The notes under the pieces are model-generated. The model was given only the letters and a program-made list of their open reading frames with translations. It was not told where the DNA came from and searched no databases. Made by a program: the position numbers and the translations under genes. From Spinacia oleracea (lineage: Eukaryota > Streptophyta > Magnoliopsida > Caryophyllales > Amaranthaceae), in NCBI RefSeq assembly GCF_020520425.1, contig NC_079487.1, positions 134,438,385 through 134,502,384 on the forward strand: DNA of 64,000 bases, given 5' to 3'. Below, in pieces: positions 1-12,860 of this stretch. Position 1 is the stretch's first letter; each line of letters begins with the position of its first letter.

Positions 1-509
1 TAGTCAAATACAAAGGCAAGAACACTTGGAGATTTTATCAACTATCAAAATTATGAAATATATTTATGTTGTCTACATGCTCATCTAATCCAAAGTAGAC
101 GCCATTTTTAAATGGAATGGTAATGGTAAAAAAAGGTAAGTTTACATGAAATACCCCCATGTGAATGCCTAAAATGATAATTCTCCACTATCAAGTATAT
201 TTTTCTCTTCATAAATGTTTAGCACCCAGATATGTATGTAGGGTTGCTAATTGAGTATCAATATCAATGAAAAACACGTCTGCTAGTGAAGATGTCTTAC
301 GGTGGACCTTAACAGGAATCAAAACTACACGCAAATTAATCGGTATTCACTTTATTTATGACCTTACATCAAAATATCAGAAGCATTGAAGCCAAAGAGA
401 GGTTGTAATTCACTTACAATGGTGCTTTAAATCTTGTTTTTCATTTTTTCCATTAAGCAACAAAGGAAAATAGAGAGTGAATAAATAGAAGAGGAATAAA
501 GAACCCCAC
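1..509. other. presumed intron of the oligopeptidase gene
   Basis: AT-rich sequence following the donor of the third oligopeptidase exon (minus strand). No further exon of the M3 peptidase could be recognised, nor any other gene. Confidence 0.5.
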
Positions 510-2246
510 CTGCAAGACCCAATATGTGTATTTATTTTCTGCTCTGCTTCAGCACTAGCTTTGCGTACTTCGGCTGAACTCGATACTAACCTTGGGAAAA
601 CACAAGACTGGACCAGTGGAAAATGTTTTGCCTCTAGTTCTGCTAGCACCATGATATCTTGATATGTAACCTAAAAATGATAAGAGCTATCACAGTTAAA
701 TCATTACAATCGCATCCATAATTTAACACAACCCCTACCCAACAAAAAGAAAAAACACTCTTCTTAAAACATCCCAATGAAACTTGTAAAATTTTCCAAA
801 ATCAAGATATCTGCTACACCTAAGCCAAGAATCTCATGTTTCAAAGAAATATACTTCTTGATTTGCGCTATCATGTATATGATATCCATTTGGAGCAGCC
901 AAAATACCATACATATTCTCCCTAATCCCATAAAAAGAGAAACTTCCTGTTAAAAGGCACATAACTCACTGCCATTCTCCTTGTCATTTAGAGGAATTAC
1001 TCAAAATCAAAAACCTAGAAGCCTAAGCACAACCTTATACATACATTTGTATAAATTCCGATACCAAAAATGTCGTTGTTTTGCCCGGTGGGCAGGCAGT
1101 AAAAGAAAAAGGGAATTGAAATTAATGCATGTGTTACTTTGTATAGAAAGTTTTATGCCATAATCTACGGTAATGCTATATCTCTTTTTTCATAATAATC
1201 ACATGTTTGACTCTTATGAGTGATAATAGAAATTTCTAGTAAATGTCACATGTTTTATGAAAGTGGCATTACTAGGGTCATTAACACAGTCTCCTCGCCA
1301 AAATACATATAAATTCATTCTATTGCGGCAGCTTATTATCGTCTACCAAATGGGATGTTAATGCTTGGACCTTGCCAAGTATCATTAGAGCATTGTCTAT
1401 CACCCTTTACATTACAAGTTCCAAAATGATACAATCCACCAAGTTGTAGATTTCATATTCAGAAAATACACCATAGACTCCCTCCGTCCTACAAATAATG
1501 GTCGCATTGCTCAAGCCCCTCATATTAGGATAATTTATACTACACCCTTTATAAGGGTAATCACTCCCATATTCTGCCCACACATTCTTAGTAGTGTCAC
1601 CTACAGAAGTCTAATCATGAGGTAGTAATATTATGGAAATCATAAAATGGTAAAATGTGACTATTGTTTAGATCAACAATCCATATACTATCTTCCACAT
1701 AAAATAGCTCGATTAAACGACACAGTAATTCAATAAACAATTCCGATACAATTCCACGAAACATAACCCTAATGAATTTATTTTAATTCAGCTATCACCT
1801 TATCAATGGGCACAGAAGCGACAGCATCATGAACCTCGGTTGACTCCGAGATAATACGATCTGCCAATTTCCGAATTTCATTTGCTGAAAGATTTACCCT
1901 CACATTTGACCCAACAAGATCTACAAACATCAAAACAATTCAAAACCAAATCAAAAAAAATAAACAAAAATTATAAGCCAATCACAATTCCTCAATGTCA
2001 TACATCACAATCCGATAAAAATTCAATAAATTAATAAAATTAATAAAATCGAAAGAGAAACATTCAAAAACCTTGAATTTTTTGGCGATGTTGGTAGGAT
2101 TTGAAGGCGACGTAAGCGAAATTAAAAGCGACAGCAAAAACAGCAGCGGTTCCAGTGAAAACAATTATCTTCTTCTGTCTACCTCCATTGTTACCTGTTA
2201 TCAAGCTTTCCTCTCTCTGGCTATGGCGGTCGTCTTCTCCCTCCAT
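510..2246 (-). CDS. TOP: thimet oligopeptidase (M3 zinc metallopeptidase), 5' exons only
   Basis: Three coding exons join in frame on the minus strand: 2246-2072 (ATG at 2246), 1920-1799 and 670-510, each bounded by GT/AG. The product opens with a charged tail, then one hydrophobic segment (about residues 27-48, IIVFTGTAAVFAVAFNFAYV), then DLVGSNVRVNLSANEIRKLA and, in exon 3, a stretch around FPLVQSCVFPRLVSSSAEVR. This matches the N-terminal region of plant probable thimet oligopeptidase (At1g67690 type), a zinc endopeptidase that clears short peptides. The catalytic HEXXH part lies left of the window, so the gene is cut by the window edge, not broken. Exon 3 ends with two bases of an Arg codon, so the next exon must lie beyond position 1 or in 1-509, where I see no clear one. 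The hydrophobic N-terminus suggests membrane anchoring, which is inference. Family assignment rests on recalled similarity. Confidence 0.82.
1478..1671. mobile_element. Stowaway-like MITE remnant in oligopeptidase intron 2
   Basis: Begins with the canonical Stowaway end CTCCCTCCGT followed by CCTACAAATAATGGTCGCAT. The inverted, diverged partner near 1655-1671 reads AATGTGACTATTGTTTAG. The outermost bases of the right end are missing, so this is an old copy. It lies between oligopeptidase exons 2 and 3. Confidence 0.5.
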
Positions 2247-2644
2247 CGTCAATTTCTGTCTACTTTCTCTCTCTCCGAATTCAGAGAAATGAAGTTTATA
2301 TGATAGAGGAAATTTGGGAGGGAAATGAGGTTGAACCGTTAAATTGTCAATGGGTCAGGTTGTAGTATTTTTAGTGATGGGCTGGCCATGTCAATATAAA
2401 GCCCACGTCATGCGATGACTCCTCACTTTATCTCAAGTATTCGTGTCGGATTTTTTACCATTTGACAAAATATTGAACATTTGTACCTTTGAGTATGCAA
2501 AAGCTTTTGTGTGTTTTGGGTGTATTGTGATTTTAGCGAACATTAAGCACTTTAACGTAAATACGTGACACAAACTTCAGTTACATCTTCGTTAAAATGA
2601 AACTTATCAAGTATAAAAGTGATTGTGGTAAAGACTAAAGAATA

Positions 2645-3243
2645 CTCCCTCAGTATGCTCCGTATAATTAAGTGGTGCACTTTAAGTCTTTAATCAACAC
2701 GGAATTTAATGAAAGTGGGAGATTTTATTAAAATACGAATATGATGTAATTGGAGTAAATGGGAAGTAACCAATTGTAATAAAAGATATTGGAGGTATTA
2801 AAGCATTGAAAAAGAAATAAATGATTAAATATGACTAGTGGAGTCCATGTGGTGAAAAAGAAATTATAAAATAACCAGTGTTGACTTCGTGGGATGCACG
2901 ACCTTTGCTATGTTTTAAATGCATTTCATTTCGTGTTTCGCTAAAGAAACATATAGAAATCAAAATTGATACTCCGTATATTACTTGAAATTAATAGTAA
3001 AGTAAAAACATAAAGGGATATTAAATTCATTGGAATTGAAGGGCATGATTTTTTATGGTGGTTAATAAACATGAAATTGGAAAAAGGAGGGGCATAAAAT
3101 TTAAAGAAAATAAAATGGGAAAATATTTTTAAGGAGGGACACGTGGCACTCAAAATTTCTTTCAAATTAGCATCGGTATAGATGAGATAATTTTCCATAA
3201 ATAAAAAGTTCACCACTTAATAAAGTCCGGCTAATTACGGAGA
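2645..3243. repeat. inverted-repeat element, MITE-like, old
   Basis: The left end (ACTCCCTCAG, then CTCCGTATAATTAAGTGGTG) is partly repeated in inverse at the right end, where ACCACTTAATAAAGTCCGG is followed by CTAATTACGGAG. The interior is AT-rich and non-coding. I could not define a clean target duplication, so boundaries are approximate. Confidence 0.4.
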
Positions 3244-3257
3244 TTGCATCACTTCAT

Positions 3258-3850
3258 TACGCACAAGGGATGAGAATGGGTGGGATTTGGGTCGGGTGGA
3301 GCATCACCCACATCCATCACCCGCTTCCATCCGCTCCACCCGGTCCATCCGTCACCCGCTTTACACATCACTCGCATTCCGTCCATCCATCACCCGCGGG
3401 TGAAGCGGGTGGATCGGGTGATATTCGGGTGAAAATTATTAACTATTAAAAATTTACCATCTAATAATATGCATAATAATTAACGAAAAGAAAAAGGTTA
3501 CATACCTTCACTTATTTCCAAAACAAAGTAATTAGTTCTTATCACGCATAACTTATAACCAAAAAAGAAAATTAAATAAGCACTAACTTTAATACATAAT
3601 GGATTTATACACATTTAATGTTTAAATATTAATATAAATAATATATTTAAAATAAATGGGTGACGGATCGGGTGATAAACGGGTGATGGATAAAAAAACA
3701 TCACCCGCATCCGACCCGCATCCATCACCCGCTTCACCCATAACCCGATTTTCATCCATTTAATTCGGGTTTTCACCCATTTAATTATAGCGGATTAGCG
3801 GGTGACCGGGTTAATGGATCATCCACTGGATATTTTCATCCCTACGCACA
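3258..3850. mobile_element. hAT-like MITE with 8-bp target duplication
   Basis: The element at 3266-3842 is flanked by a perfect 8-bp duplication TACGCACA (3258-3265 and 3843-3850). Its ends are inverted copies: AGGGATGAGAAT on the left, and ATTTTCATCCC on the right, which reads GGGATGAAAAT in reverse. Both subterminal zones are packed with variants of CATCACCCGC / GCGGGTGATG, and the centre is AT-rich with no coding capacity. An 8-bp duplication plus short terminal repeats is the hAT signature. Length is 577 bp. Confidence 0.85.
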
Positions 3851-4089
3851 TAGGGAGTAATAATAACCCTACTCTAGGACAAAAAGTTACTCCAATATGG
3901 CTAATGACAAAAAAATAACCTTATTCAAAGGTTCCTCCAAACAAGTACAAAAGTGATTGAGAATAAGAATAGAAGTAACCATAACAAGAAATACTTAGGA
4001 GGCGTTTGGTTCGCACACTGGTATGAGGTTGAAATCATGAATAAAGTGGTATGGGTAAATGATAATTGGATGTGCTCGCATTGTTTTAT

Positions 4090-4258
4090 TGGTAAGAAAA
4101 ATAGACCCTACTAAACTAGCACATAACACATATCAATCAGTCTAGCTACGCATGTTTTCGCTTGAGCCACTCTCAAACATTTTGCAGCTAATGCGACTGG
4201 ACCCTGTGACTTCCAAGTTACAAGATGAGTTTCCCACCTATTTCATTAACTTAGAGCT
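4090..4258 (-). mobile_element. tRNA-derived SINE, minus orientation
   Basis: Read on the minus strand it matches, block by block, the element at 28310-28470: GTGGGAAACTCATCTTGTAA, then TTGGAAGTCACAGGGTCCAG, then GAGTGGCTCAAGCG. Two diverged copies 24 kb apart in opposite orientation argue for a dispersed SINE family. Ends are approximate. Confidence 0.6.
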
Positions 4259-4259
4259 T

Positions 4260-5580
4260 TGATTAGAGATAACTAATTAACTACATTGGCAAATTTTGTA
4301 TACGAGAATTGATTCCAGTTTATAAGCATGAACATTATTCGGATAATTGGATACCTCCACCAGTAACTTGAACCAGTTAAGATACTTCTTGACCCAGTGA
4401 TATTAGGAATACATAACTGAATATTTACACGTGACACCTACCAATTAAACTTCTTTGGGAATTTGTAGTAATAAATACATTTGCTAATATTGGATGCGGA
4501 TGGATAAGTAGATAAGTTTTGGTACAGAAAAAAATTGGTGAGAATGAGGCAACGAGAAACACGTGGAGGACGCAATGCTATTAGTGTTGTTTCACACTTT
4601 CATGATAGTATGTTGTCACATTAGCAAATACACTTGTTTAAATAAAACTTATACTAATAATTAAGTCTTAAAAGGTCCTAATCGTAATTTATGGTTTTAG
4701 ACTTTGAGGGTCCAAAATCCAAATTGTGCAACGAAAACGTAAACGTAGTTAGGAAGAAACGTCATTTTTACTTTTTGTTTGAGCTATCAATAAAGTTATC
4801 GTTTGCTGATTAAGATTGAGAGTCTATATACAAATACAATGATCATACAATATAATGTATGTATGTTTAATATTTCTATTCTATTTGTAATTCATATTAT
4901 CTCGTGACTCATTTGCATTTAAATAGTTAATCGAATTAGCTCATGTTAATCCAACAATTATAATCATTTGGTATAGGGGTAAATTTGTTGAAGACGGCTA
5001 AAAAATCAAATAGGGCAACAAAAAAGGTTAAAGAGAGTAGTCCGAGTATATTACTATCGTAGGCGGAATATTCCACTGTCATCTTAATATGATATATAAT
5101 TTCATATAAATTTCAACTGAAATTTAGTTAACACATTGACTCCTAGTTGCATAGGTGAGTGGTGACGTGACAGGTAATATGATCGTATCTTACAAGAATC
5201 CGTAATAATAATAAAATACTATATGTAGATAGAATTTTCTCAATATACATCAAAGAATCCAAGATCAACTCCTTTCTTATCAGATTTCTTGGCAGTTAAG
5301 TAAGTACCATATTAACCCTAATAATATGCTAGAATTTGGGGGGGGGGGAGGCGTGTGTCAACCGAACCTTATGAATATTGGACTATAACTCGTGTAATCA
5401 TGTCTAGTAAGTTACCATTACTCCCCATCAAATCAATTAAGTTTAATTAAAAGATCAATTAAAGTTCAATTAAAAAAATCAATAAGTTTAATTTAGACAA
5501 GTTTATTTTAGATAATACGGAAATAATATTACCGTTTAATGTAAATCTATTTATATTGTTTATTTAGGATAAAAAAAGAG
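4260..5580. other. gene-free spacer upstream of SKIP14
   Basis: AT-rich spacer with no coding region or structured repeat that I can recognise, apart from a G run near 5338-5348 and low-complexity AATTAAG-type sequence around 5420-5500. Confidence 0.6.
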
Positions 5581-5589
5581 AAAGAGAGA

Positions 5590-6551
5590 AGGATAGTGGC
5601 ACACAGGACACTCCCGCCACATCTTGGAATAGCGAGGAAACAGCACAACCTTCAACTTTTTCTTTCCCTACACGTGTCCGTCTCTTTCCCTCCTTCCTCC
5701 CTCTCTTTCTCTCTCATAAAATTAGCCAAATTGAAAATAAATTCCCCATTTTCTCTCTCCTCCAACAAAACTCTTGTTTTCACCAATCCCCCACATCTCC
5801 TTCCTCCTCCTTCTCTCTCCTCTTCAACCCTCGGATTTCCCCCCTTTTTTTCCACTCTTTCCTTCTCCGGATTTGTATTGCAATTATCCTTCCACTATTT
5901 CTGTCTTTTTTAGTGAAAATTTTAATTCAATTTGTAGGGTTTTAAATTAATCGGTGGTGGTATTTTTTTTGGTGTTAGGTGGGGGCTGGCTCATTGTAAT
6001 TTTCCGATTTAATTTGATTCCGATTCGGAAAATTATTTGAAGTTTTCTAAGTAGTAATTAGTACTAATGATTTCGTAAATTCATTGCTAACCCTAGTTTT
6101 AATCAATCAATCAATTAATCAGTTAGGTTTTGGGATTAATATTATCCCCAATTTTATTCAATAACAACAAAAAAAAGGTAAAAAAATTGCTTGTTTGTTT
6201 TTCTTTCAATTGTATAGAAGAAGTTTAATCTTGGTGTTTTAGGGTTAATACTGTTTAATAATTCTATGTATAGCGAGTTGTCTATGCAAGAAACTCCGTG
6301 ATATTTTTGGTGCAGTTTTTTTTGTTTGCTATCTGAAAATTGAGGGTTTACTTGTTCAAGTTTTTTCCCACTAATTAGGGTTTCCTTATTCAATAGTATC
6401 ATCATTGCGTTTTCTGCTGTTTTTGTTTCATTTCGTCGTTTTTTCATCAAAATCATGTAAAAAAAAGAAAACAGAAGAGAAATCTAGGGTTTTTCCGTTC
6501 AAGGGTTGATTGTTGGAGGAGAGAGTTTGTTGATTTGTGGTTATTTTGGGG
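5590..6551 (+). promoter_or_regulatory. likely 5' leader of SKIP14 (pyrimidine-rich)
   Basis: A CT-rich tract at 5650-5870 typical of plant 5' leaders precedes the SKIP14 start by about 0.7-0.9 kb. A leader intron between this tract and the ATG is likely, but I could not fix its borders. Small ORFs here on both strands reflect the CT-rich composition. Confidence 0.4.
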
Positions 6552-9077
6552 ATGACTTTGAATTTTTCGCACCGGATCTTTCCGGTCCATCTTCCTGAAG
6601 AGAATATGGTTCAGGGTGGTTCACAAGATAGGGACATTCGTGAATTGTTGCCTGCTGATCCTTTTGGGATGGATATTAGCTCCACAGTAACCGCCATCAC
6701 TGGGTGGCTTGAGGATCTAGGAGCTGATTATGGTGCTTATGAAGGTGCCGAAGTTGATTGTAAAGGGGATTACCCTCTTTTCGCTGGATGGAATTTCTGG
6801 TGGAATAACACGCCTATGGAATTCCAGAAATTTCCAGAAAATAAAAAGTATGATGATAGGATACTGAATGATGCCTGGGATAATAGTTATTTCCCTTCAG
6901 AGGAATTTCGGCTTCCTACCTTTGGTTCTGCAGATAATGATAGCATTGACAAGATTGATAGTCATTGTATGATTACTGAAGATGATGGGTATCTTCAAGA
7001 GGTAGGATTTGGGCATATGGTGAATGATGGAGGTGTCTGTTTCAATGGTGATGAGTTTGATACTGGTAATGATATCTTCAACAGGGATGATGATGTGTGC
7101 GGTATGAGTATCGATATGGCTGCTGATACTGAAGATATGTCGGAGCCTCCTCACCCAGCTTTGACCTATGCTCTTCACTATTTGGGTGTGCGTGATTTGC
7201 TTTCTGTTGAAAGAGTTTGCAAGTCATTGTGCTACACAGTTCGAAATGATCCGCTTTATTGGAGAAGTATTCATATTGATAATCCGCTTAATACACGGTT
7301 AACTGATGAAGTTCTTCTTCGATTAACCGAAAGGGCTCAAGGTAGCCTGCAGTGCTTGAGCCTAGTGGATTGCCAACGGGTGACAGATGATGGTTTAAAG
7401 CGTGTCCTCGGTAGCAATCTGAGGTTGACCAGGGTAAGTAAGCTTTGAATTACTTGTTCATCTCACGCTCTCTTTTATTGTTCTTGCAGTGTTATATGGA
7501 TTGATAATGCTTCTCTGCTTTACATTTTGTTTGTGTTGAACTGTAGATAGTAGAATAAAGGTTATATATGTTGAATATAAGTTCAGAGAATTTGATGAAG
7601 TGAATCGTGATAGGTTTATTTTGGATTATGGTTTGCATATTTAAGTTTCTCGTTGCATTGCTTATGGTTATCATGATTGTAATCCCATCATGAATAACAT
7701 GTCATAATCACACCGACTTTGACGTTTGGCATGTAAATAAAAGTGAGCATTTATGTAACTTTGCGTGGCGCGAGAATGAAGAACTTGCTGCTAGTAGATT
7801 AGCTAAAAAAGGGAATGAACAATGAAACTACTATCACAAGGACAAGTCGGATTATATTGTGTATCTGAGATTAGAGTGGATTGTCTTCTGTTTCTTCTTC
7901 TCTGTTTTTTCTACTGTTCCTAAGTTCCTAACTAAGATTCTCTATCCTCACCCATCTCCTCAGATAACGTTTTCTCATCTTAATTTGTCAAATAAGACAA
8001 AATAAATTAATGAAGTTGAGTTGTAGTAAATGTGTTTCCGCTTCACAGCCACCATTATTATCATATTAAAGAGGAAAGATGCACTTGTAGGTTGCAATTG
8101 ATACACTTATAACTTGTAAGCTTATAATTGACTTTATTACCTTGGATTTGTTCATGTGGTTTAGATGGAAATTGTTTGAACAAGTCTCTGTCAAAACGAT
8201 TTTCGCTATCTCGCCGTTTTCAATATTGGTGGAATTATATGTCATGTTGTGTAATGTTGTGTAATGTGAGCATCATTTGAAAAGGGAGACATTGGGCAGT
8301 GTACAAGTGTTCCTGTTTAAGGGAGGGGGAATATGGGGGCGAAAGCCTTACAGGCTCTTCACCTTCATGGATTGCTCAATGTAATTTCTATTAACCGTTT
8401 TGCTGTTCGTATATTTTCTCTTCAACATGCGTCAGAATGTAGTGAAGTTGATATTTATAATTTAGCTTATTACCTGTGTTTCGTTTAGTGCTTCGATGCT
8501 AAAAGTCTCTATCTTTTTCTTTTTGCAGCTGAGTGTTCCAAAATGTATAAAACTAAGTGTTGATGGTGTGGTGAATTGCTTGAGGGCTTTCAAAACGGTG
8601 GCTGTCAATGGGATAAAATATCTCCGAATTGGTGGGCGCTATGATGTGACCCAAGAGCAATTTGAAGAGCTGGTGACATTATTGGACATTCGTAATGAAG
8701 TACAAAATAATTGTCACAAGCCGCTCTTCTATCAGATAGGTAACATATATATTTCTATTAAAGATGATCGTCCAATTGACATAGAAATGTGTCCAAGGTG
8801 CCAACTTTTTAGGCTGGTCTATGATTGCCCTGCTGAAGGCTGTCAAGGCAAAGATCACTCTACCGAGTTGTGCAGGGCTTGCATTATCTGTATAGCACGG
8901 TGTGTAATTTGTGGGAAGTGTGTTAATGATCGTGTGTATGAGGAGAGCTTTTCTCTCGAGTCACATTGCTCTGATTGTTGGGAGAATGATCGTGGGCATC
9001 AAGAGAGGCAAGATGTGGGTATCAGCCTTCTTAAGCGTGACATTTCTCAGAATCCAGTTATTTCTTTGAATGGCTAG
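6552..9077 (+). CDS. SKIP14: F-box protein SKIP14
   Basis: Two exons, 6552-7433 and 8529-9077 (TAG at 9075), joined in phase 0 by a GT-AG intron, give 476 aa. The usual family length is about 450. The start is the first ATG in frame (MTLNFSHRIFP), which matches the family N-terminus. An F-box lies at about residues 199-245 (PPHPALTYALHYLGVRDLLS), followed by leucine-rich sequence (LTDEVLLRLTERAQGSLQCL). The C-terminal third, about residues 382-448, is rich in Cys pairs (CPRC, CRAC, CVICGKC), as in the Arabidopsis SKP1-interacting partner 14. F-box proteins hand substrates to SCF ubiquitin ligases; the substrate is unknown. The Cys cluster could bind zinc, which is inference. Confidence 0.92.
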
Positions 9078-10650
9078 GGATGTAGCGGGCGGGCGTGCGT
9101 GCGTAGCTCGGTGTATGTGCTGTTGGCTTTTTGCTTGGAGTTTTATGACCAAAAGCTGACAATTTTTGATGTAGTATATATTAATAGGGAAACATTAGCT
9201 GTATAGAGTTGGTTCTCCCTCATCATACGGTTGCCGTTGTTCGCCTTCAACCCTTCTTTCTAAATGGGGGCATTTAGTAGGATCCCATTCTCAACTGTCA
9301 GCAGGAATGTAGAGGGAGGATCCCTGTTGTCTGTATGTTATGTTAACTGGTAAAGAAGATATCTGGAAGAACACTACTGTTGGAGTTTTTCTGGAGTTAG
9401 GGAGCTGTTGTTGTGTGCTTGTACTCTTCTATATGAAGTAAAAAAAAAATGAAAAATAAATTTGCTGACATGTCAGGTATCTTGTTCGTGTTACACCTGG
9501 TGAGTGATGGATTGATTTGCTTTCCTGTTGCTGCGGAAAGTACAACATCTGGTTGGCTTAGTAGCAGATACGATCTCACCACACAGGGCTATAGATGGAG
9601 GGATTGATTGACTCTCCCTTTGTAGTAACTTAGTTTTGACCTCACTCGGTTGGGTTTCTGTTCAACCGGAACACTCGCTTTGAGAATCTGAGATAGAGGG
9701 TCAAATGACATCTCGGTATTGTTACTAGTAGAGTAGCAGTACTCTGGTTGTGATCTTTGAATTGAAGTTTACGTAAGAGCATTCAGTTGCGTTTCCACAT
9801 GGTGGTGAAGCTCAATCAAGCTGTTTGTTGACGTGATGAAGTGTTGCCTGGAGAGCACTGTCGGGATTGTCTGTCTTCGCGTGCATCAGGTACTCCTATC
9901 GGATATTGTTTCTGTAATAGTATACTAAAACTCTGAAGATTTACATATGTTGTGGTCGCTTAAAACTTTGTTTAGTTCTGCCCGAGGACAGGAACCCACG
10001 CAAACTTGCTCGGTCTTTTTCTCTTGGCCCGGTGGTGTGGGTTCAAAATCCCGGTGTCTGATCAGTTATCGTTTGTGTATTGGTCTTGTATCTGACTAGT
10101 TTTATTTCCCTTGTTAGTTTGCCGGGAAAACATTGATCACTTGGTTGTTTATCAGAATAAATTTTACAATACTTGAGGTTTTCTTTTTCCAACCTCTGTT
10201 ATACTTGGTTTTGTTAAACCAACAAGTTTTCGCCTTTGGTTTTGGTAGTTGCCTACAATATTAGGCAACTTTGTTGACGTTTTTGGTTAGCCATCAAGGT
10301 TGACTCTTTTTGTTGGGATGATTGTCATTGTTAATTATCATGATCTTTGGACCAAATAGTAAGTATTCGGTTGTATGTATGTTCTCCCTCTTTTTGGAAG
10401 TAATCATGGATATATTGTGAGTTTGGAACGTCATGTATATATTATGAGCTTGTGATGTCCGAAAAATTCGTTTTATGTCCCGAAAATTACATAGATTATG
10501 GTTAGATGGTCGAATAACAACCATTAGGAAACGATTAGCTTGTATGTTTCTCCACTCCATTGTGTTCATGTACATAACCGATTAACCATTAGGAAAGATT
10601 AGGTTATACGTTATTCTTCCCTTGATGCTATTGAATTCCAAGGATAAAAG
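9078..10650 (+). other. SKIP14 3' flank and spacer
   Basis: The first few hundred bases are probably the 3' UTR. Beyond that I see no coding region. A tRNA-like scrap (TGGCCCGGTGG followed by GGGTTCAAAATCCC) lies near 10026-10052, but its boxes are too close together to call a SINE. Confidence 0.5.
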
Positions 10651-10659
10651 TGAACTGAT

Positions 10660-11955
10660 CAGTTATGTTTTGTCAAATAGTACTTTGAATTAAAAAGTTG
10701 TATTAAAAATGGCACCTTAGAGCAACAACCTGGCCAAATTGTCAACTTTCGGCCTTTGATTCTGTTTGTTGGCACAATTTGAGTGGGAGAAATACGCGTG
10801 TGAGCACTCTTTCAACAATCAACCACATTTGAAGTTTTGGTTGAGAATTCTAGCTCCTTTTCTTCTTCCCATTTACTGATCTGCTCTCATTACTTTACTC
10901 ACCATTTTCAGTAAAAAATTAAAATCTCAACCACATCATTTATCTCTTTCATTATGATTTTCCTCCACAATAAATGGTCCCGATTCAACATAAGCTGATT
11001 TCGAATAGATAGGTAACATGGATTACAAGTATAATCAAAATACATCTCCATTTGCACAAGCTCCTCAACACGAGTAACAGACTGATCCTTCATCCGAGAA
11101 ATCAAATTACAAGGAGGGAGTACTTGTTAGAATGTTTTGTTCCTACTAAAATCACTACACCCTCAATATATGTATTCCCAGACCATAGTCACGAACTCAA
11201 TCGGCATTTGTGATATACCCTTCACGTTCTCCTGCAATGCAGCGGGAAAGGAAATCCAGTAATCCAATTCCTTTAGCTTCTTCAAGAACTCGAATCTTCC
11301 ATTAGGAAATTGGCTGATTTTTTACCATCACTTTATTTTAATTGTATTAGCTTCAAGAACACACATATGACATATCGCCTCATTTACACGAGTTGTGCAA
11401 TGCATTGTCGTATCATCAAATTACTCGTCGTATTCTCTTTGGATTAAAATCTTCCTTAGATATTCTTTTTCTGATCCCACAATCCACATGATCACTGCCA
11501 TATCTTCTTCCATTAAGAACAATTTACGTGGCATGTTGTTCACCTCAACACCATAAACATTTAACTTTTCATCGATCTCCTTAACAATGTTAGGCAAAGT
11601 ACGTCTTGGAGATGATGTTAGCTTGTATCTAAATCAACTTCTAAGCCAACATTGATACTACCACAATTGACTTATCACTTCTTGGCAGCAAATCGATCTT
11701 GAAACCAGATGCTTTCCCACAAAAAACTATTTATTTCCCTCCAGGAAACTTGAGTTGGATCTGGGATTGTTGGTTGGTAGTGTTCTTAATTTCGTATAAG
11801 AGTTAGAGAGGCACGTGATTTTTTGTTTCACCCGCACAATATATTGGAGGGAAGCATGAGTCGATGGCCGAAAAGTTGACAATTAGGCCGGATTATTGCT
11901 CTAAGGTGCCAATTTTAATACAATTTTTTAATTCAAGATACTATTTTACAAAACT
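10660..11955. mobile_element. DNA element with long terminal inverted repeats and ORF remnants
   Basis: The two ends are about 80-110 bp inverted copies. The left one includes TTGAATTAAAAAGTTGTATT, then GGCACCTTAGAGCAA and TTGTCAACTTTCGGCC. The right one, read in reverse, gives TTGAATTAAAAAATTGTATT, GGCACCTTAGAGCAA and TTGTCAACTTTTCGGCC. Long terminal repeats around about 1.1 kb suggest a Mutator-like or foldback element. On the minus strand the interior holds short open stretches, for example one near 11171-11322 containing KKLKELDYWISFPAALQENV and another around 11575 containing SPRRTLPNIVKEIDEKLNVY. I do not recognise them; they could be transposase remnants or a captured host gene. Exact ends and target duplication are not resolved. 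Confidence 0.65.
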
Positions 11956-12840
11956 GAACAAATAAGGTCGTTCACACAGTGAGGCAAAAAAAAATACTTC
12001 GTATTTTGACAATTTCTCTAAATGCATTTAGTTAAATTTTTCTTGAAGAAGAAGGATGTTTCTGTATATTTTGAGTAACTAGAAAGCTTTCCTTTGAAAT
12101 CGTAAAATAAAATTGTAATCAAAGAGAGAATCAATGCACGAAATCAGATTAATTGCGCCAACTAATGAACGGTTACAAACGCTACCGCCGAACACGCCCT
12201 TGGTCCAAAAAAGTATGCACACCGCGCACATGTCATGAACACGACCAACACTGGACGTCGGTGACCTGTGAGGGGATGTCCCTTTCTAGTCCAAAACACC
12301 AATGGACGTGCTCCGAAGTATATTTTTCACATGCCCATATTTAAACAAGTTAAAGGTGCTTTTTTCTATCAATATAGGGCATATATTCCCACCAAATAGT
12401 ACGGAATAATCTTACAACATGGGTTTTTCTCCAACTTTTGCATTGTTTATAACAAACACGACATAACACAAGCAAAATCAAACATGTAAAAGGCGGTTTG
12501 GTGACAAAGGTTTATGATATACTACATATTTAATTTAAATGGGTTAACACGATATCACAATATGCTACATATAATTTAATGTCAATTATTTCCGGCATTA
12601 ATTAAACAGATCAACACAAAACATTAATTGCAAGGATCAATACGATAAACCACGTGTTATTTATGTTAAAATTTCCGGATACGATTAACTAAAAAGGTCA
12701 ACACCATATCCAACACGAACACGAGTACGACACGACACGTTTGTCAATTCTATCGAGTATCGACACTTTGTTGTCACGTGCCGTTTTTACTCCGTAACGG
12801 TTGCACATAGACTTAAACGGAGTAGATACTTAAACGGAGT
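11956..12840. other. spacer upstream of the eS28 gene
   Basis: AT-rich, no supported gene. It contains TACTTCGTA (11995) and TACTCCGTA (12788), two copies of a word dispersed through the window. Confidence 0.5.
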
Positions 12841-12860
12841 AGGTATTGTAGATTGCGCCT

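Noticed and set aside
5596-5913. 105-aa ORF (+) and the overlapping 67-aa ORF (-) in the SKIP14 upstream region
   Set aside because: Composition follows the CT-rich leader (Ser/Leu/Pro/Phe on one strand, Glu/Gly/Arg on the other), with no domain and no splice context.
6897-7178. 93-aa minus-strand ORF in SKIP14
   Set aside because: Antisense shadow of the SKIP14 coding exon.
10000-10060. tRNA-like boxes TGGCCCGGTGG and GGGTTCAAAATCCC
   Set aside because: Only about 15 bases separate the boxes, too few for a tRNA or SINE head.
12153-12344. 63-aa ORF in the spacer before eS28
   Set aside because: No similarity recognised, Cys/His/Arg-rich mixed composition, no promoter or neighbour context.
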